Source of the DNA: Zoogloeaceae bacterium
GTDB taxonomy: Bacteria; Pseudomonadota; Gammaproteobacteria; Burkholderiales; Rhodocyclaceae
Length of the DNA: 44,587 bases
Direction of reading: 5' to 3'
NCBI GenBank assembly: GCA_024235635.1
Contig: JACKMA010000008.1
Location: forward strand, 1 to 44,587
A program made the position numbers and the translations under genes. Every line of letters starts with the position of its first letter. Position 1 is the stretch's first letter. A model generated the notes under the pieces. That model made no database searches. It was not told where the DNA came from and worked only from the letters and a program-made list of their open reading frames with translations. Below are positions 44,415-44,587 of this stretch, one piece after another.

Positions 44415-44587
44415 CGAGGTCAAGCTCTGCCGGTGCGTTGCGGGTGGCGCATCAGGGTGTGTCGGGAGATTCGGCTGGTGGGCTGGTCTTTCTGACGCAG
44501 GACGGTCGGATCTGCAAGCTAAAGCGCCTTGGTACGCTGGTGCGCGGCAGGGGTTACGAGCTGACGAACTACCGTGTTCTGTAGGTT

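Overview
The window is a 44.6 kb piece of a high-GC bacterial chromosome (roughly two thirds G+C by eye) densely packed with housekeeping genes. The gene content and adjacency point to a motile, ubiquinone-using Gram-negative betaproteobacterium, possibly of the Rhodocyclales/Azoarcus type. The main clues are rplM-rpsI followed by erpA, an M23 peptidase divergent from tyrS; a CNP1-like lipoprotein overlapping coq7; rppH divergent from proS; and flhF-flhG-fliA-motC-motD. The taxonomic placement is inference from gene order and protein style. No IS element, prophage, CRISPR array, tRNA or rRNA was found.

Layout. 1-5.4 kb: leuS (3' end cut off by the window edge), then a TonB-dependent receptor and a solute-binding-protein-like gene, all on the minus strand. 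5.4-6.1 kb: a small unrecognised gene with its own promoter and terminator beside an AT-rich spacer. 6.1-14.2 kb: uvrD; thiC under a TPP riboswitch; a HAMP/PAS membrane sensor without an output domain; a sucrose phosphorylase-type GH13 enzyme; and thiD. 14.4-21.6 kb (envelope-related): a secreted alpha-carbonic anhydrase fused to an adhesin-E-like domain through a His-rich linker, a MacAB-like export operon with two different permeases, and a membrane-anchored ankyrin/NTF2-like protein. 21.8-29.3 kb: a DeaD-type RNA helicase, then the flagellar block flhF, a degenerate flhG, fliA, motC, motD, and a bacteriohemerythrin. 29.3-30.05 kb: a 724 bp gap with no convincing gene. 30.05-36.9 kb (minus strand): parC, parE, coq7, CNP1-like, a CBS-domain protein, rppH. 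37.0-44.4 kb: proS, a lytic transglycosylase, an OsmC-like protein, an intergenic sRNA candidate, rplM-rpsI, erpA, an M23 peptidase and tyrS.

How the parts fit. thiC and thiD supply the pyrimidine half of thiamine, and thiC senses TPP through its leader RNA. FlhF/FlhG/FliA place flagella and switch on late flagellar genes, and MotCD is a stator pair. leuS, proS, tyrS, rplM, rpsI and deaD serve translation; parC/parE and uvrD serve DNA topology and repair; rppH serves mRNA decay. 

The most interesting undescribed element is the sRNA candidate between the OsmC-like gene and rplM (about 40036-40126). It has a promoter, a 5' hairpin, a C/U-rich single-stranded stretch resembling the anti-Shine-Dalgarno end of 16S rRNA, and a strong intrinsic terminator. 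Other points worth a second look are the FlhG homologue without a Walker A motif, the carbonic anhydrase fusion, and the structured gap at 29.3-30.05 kb.
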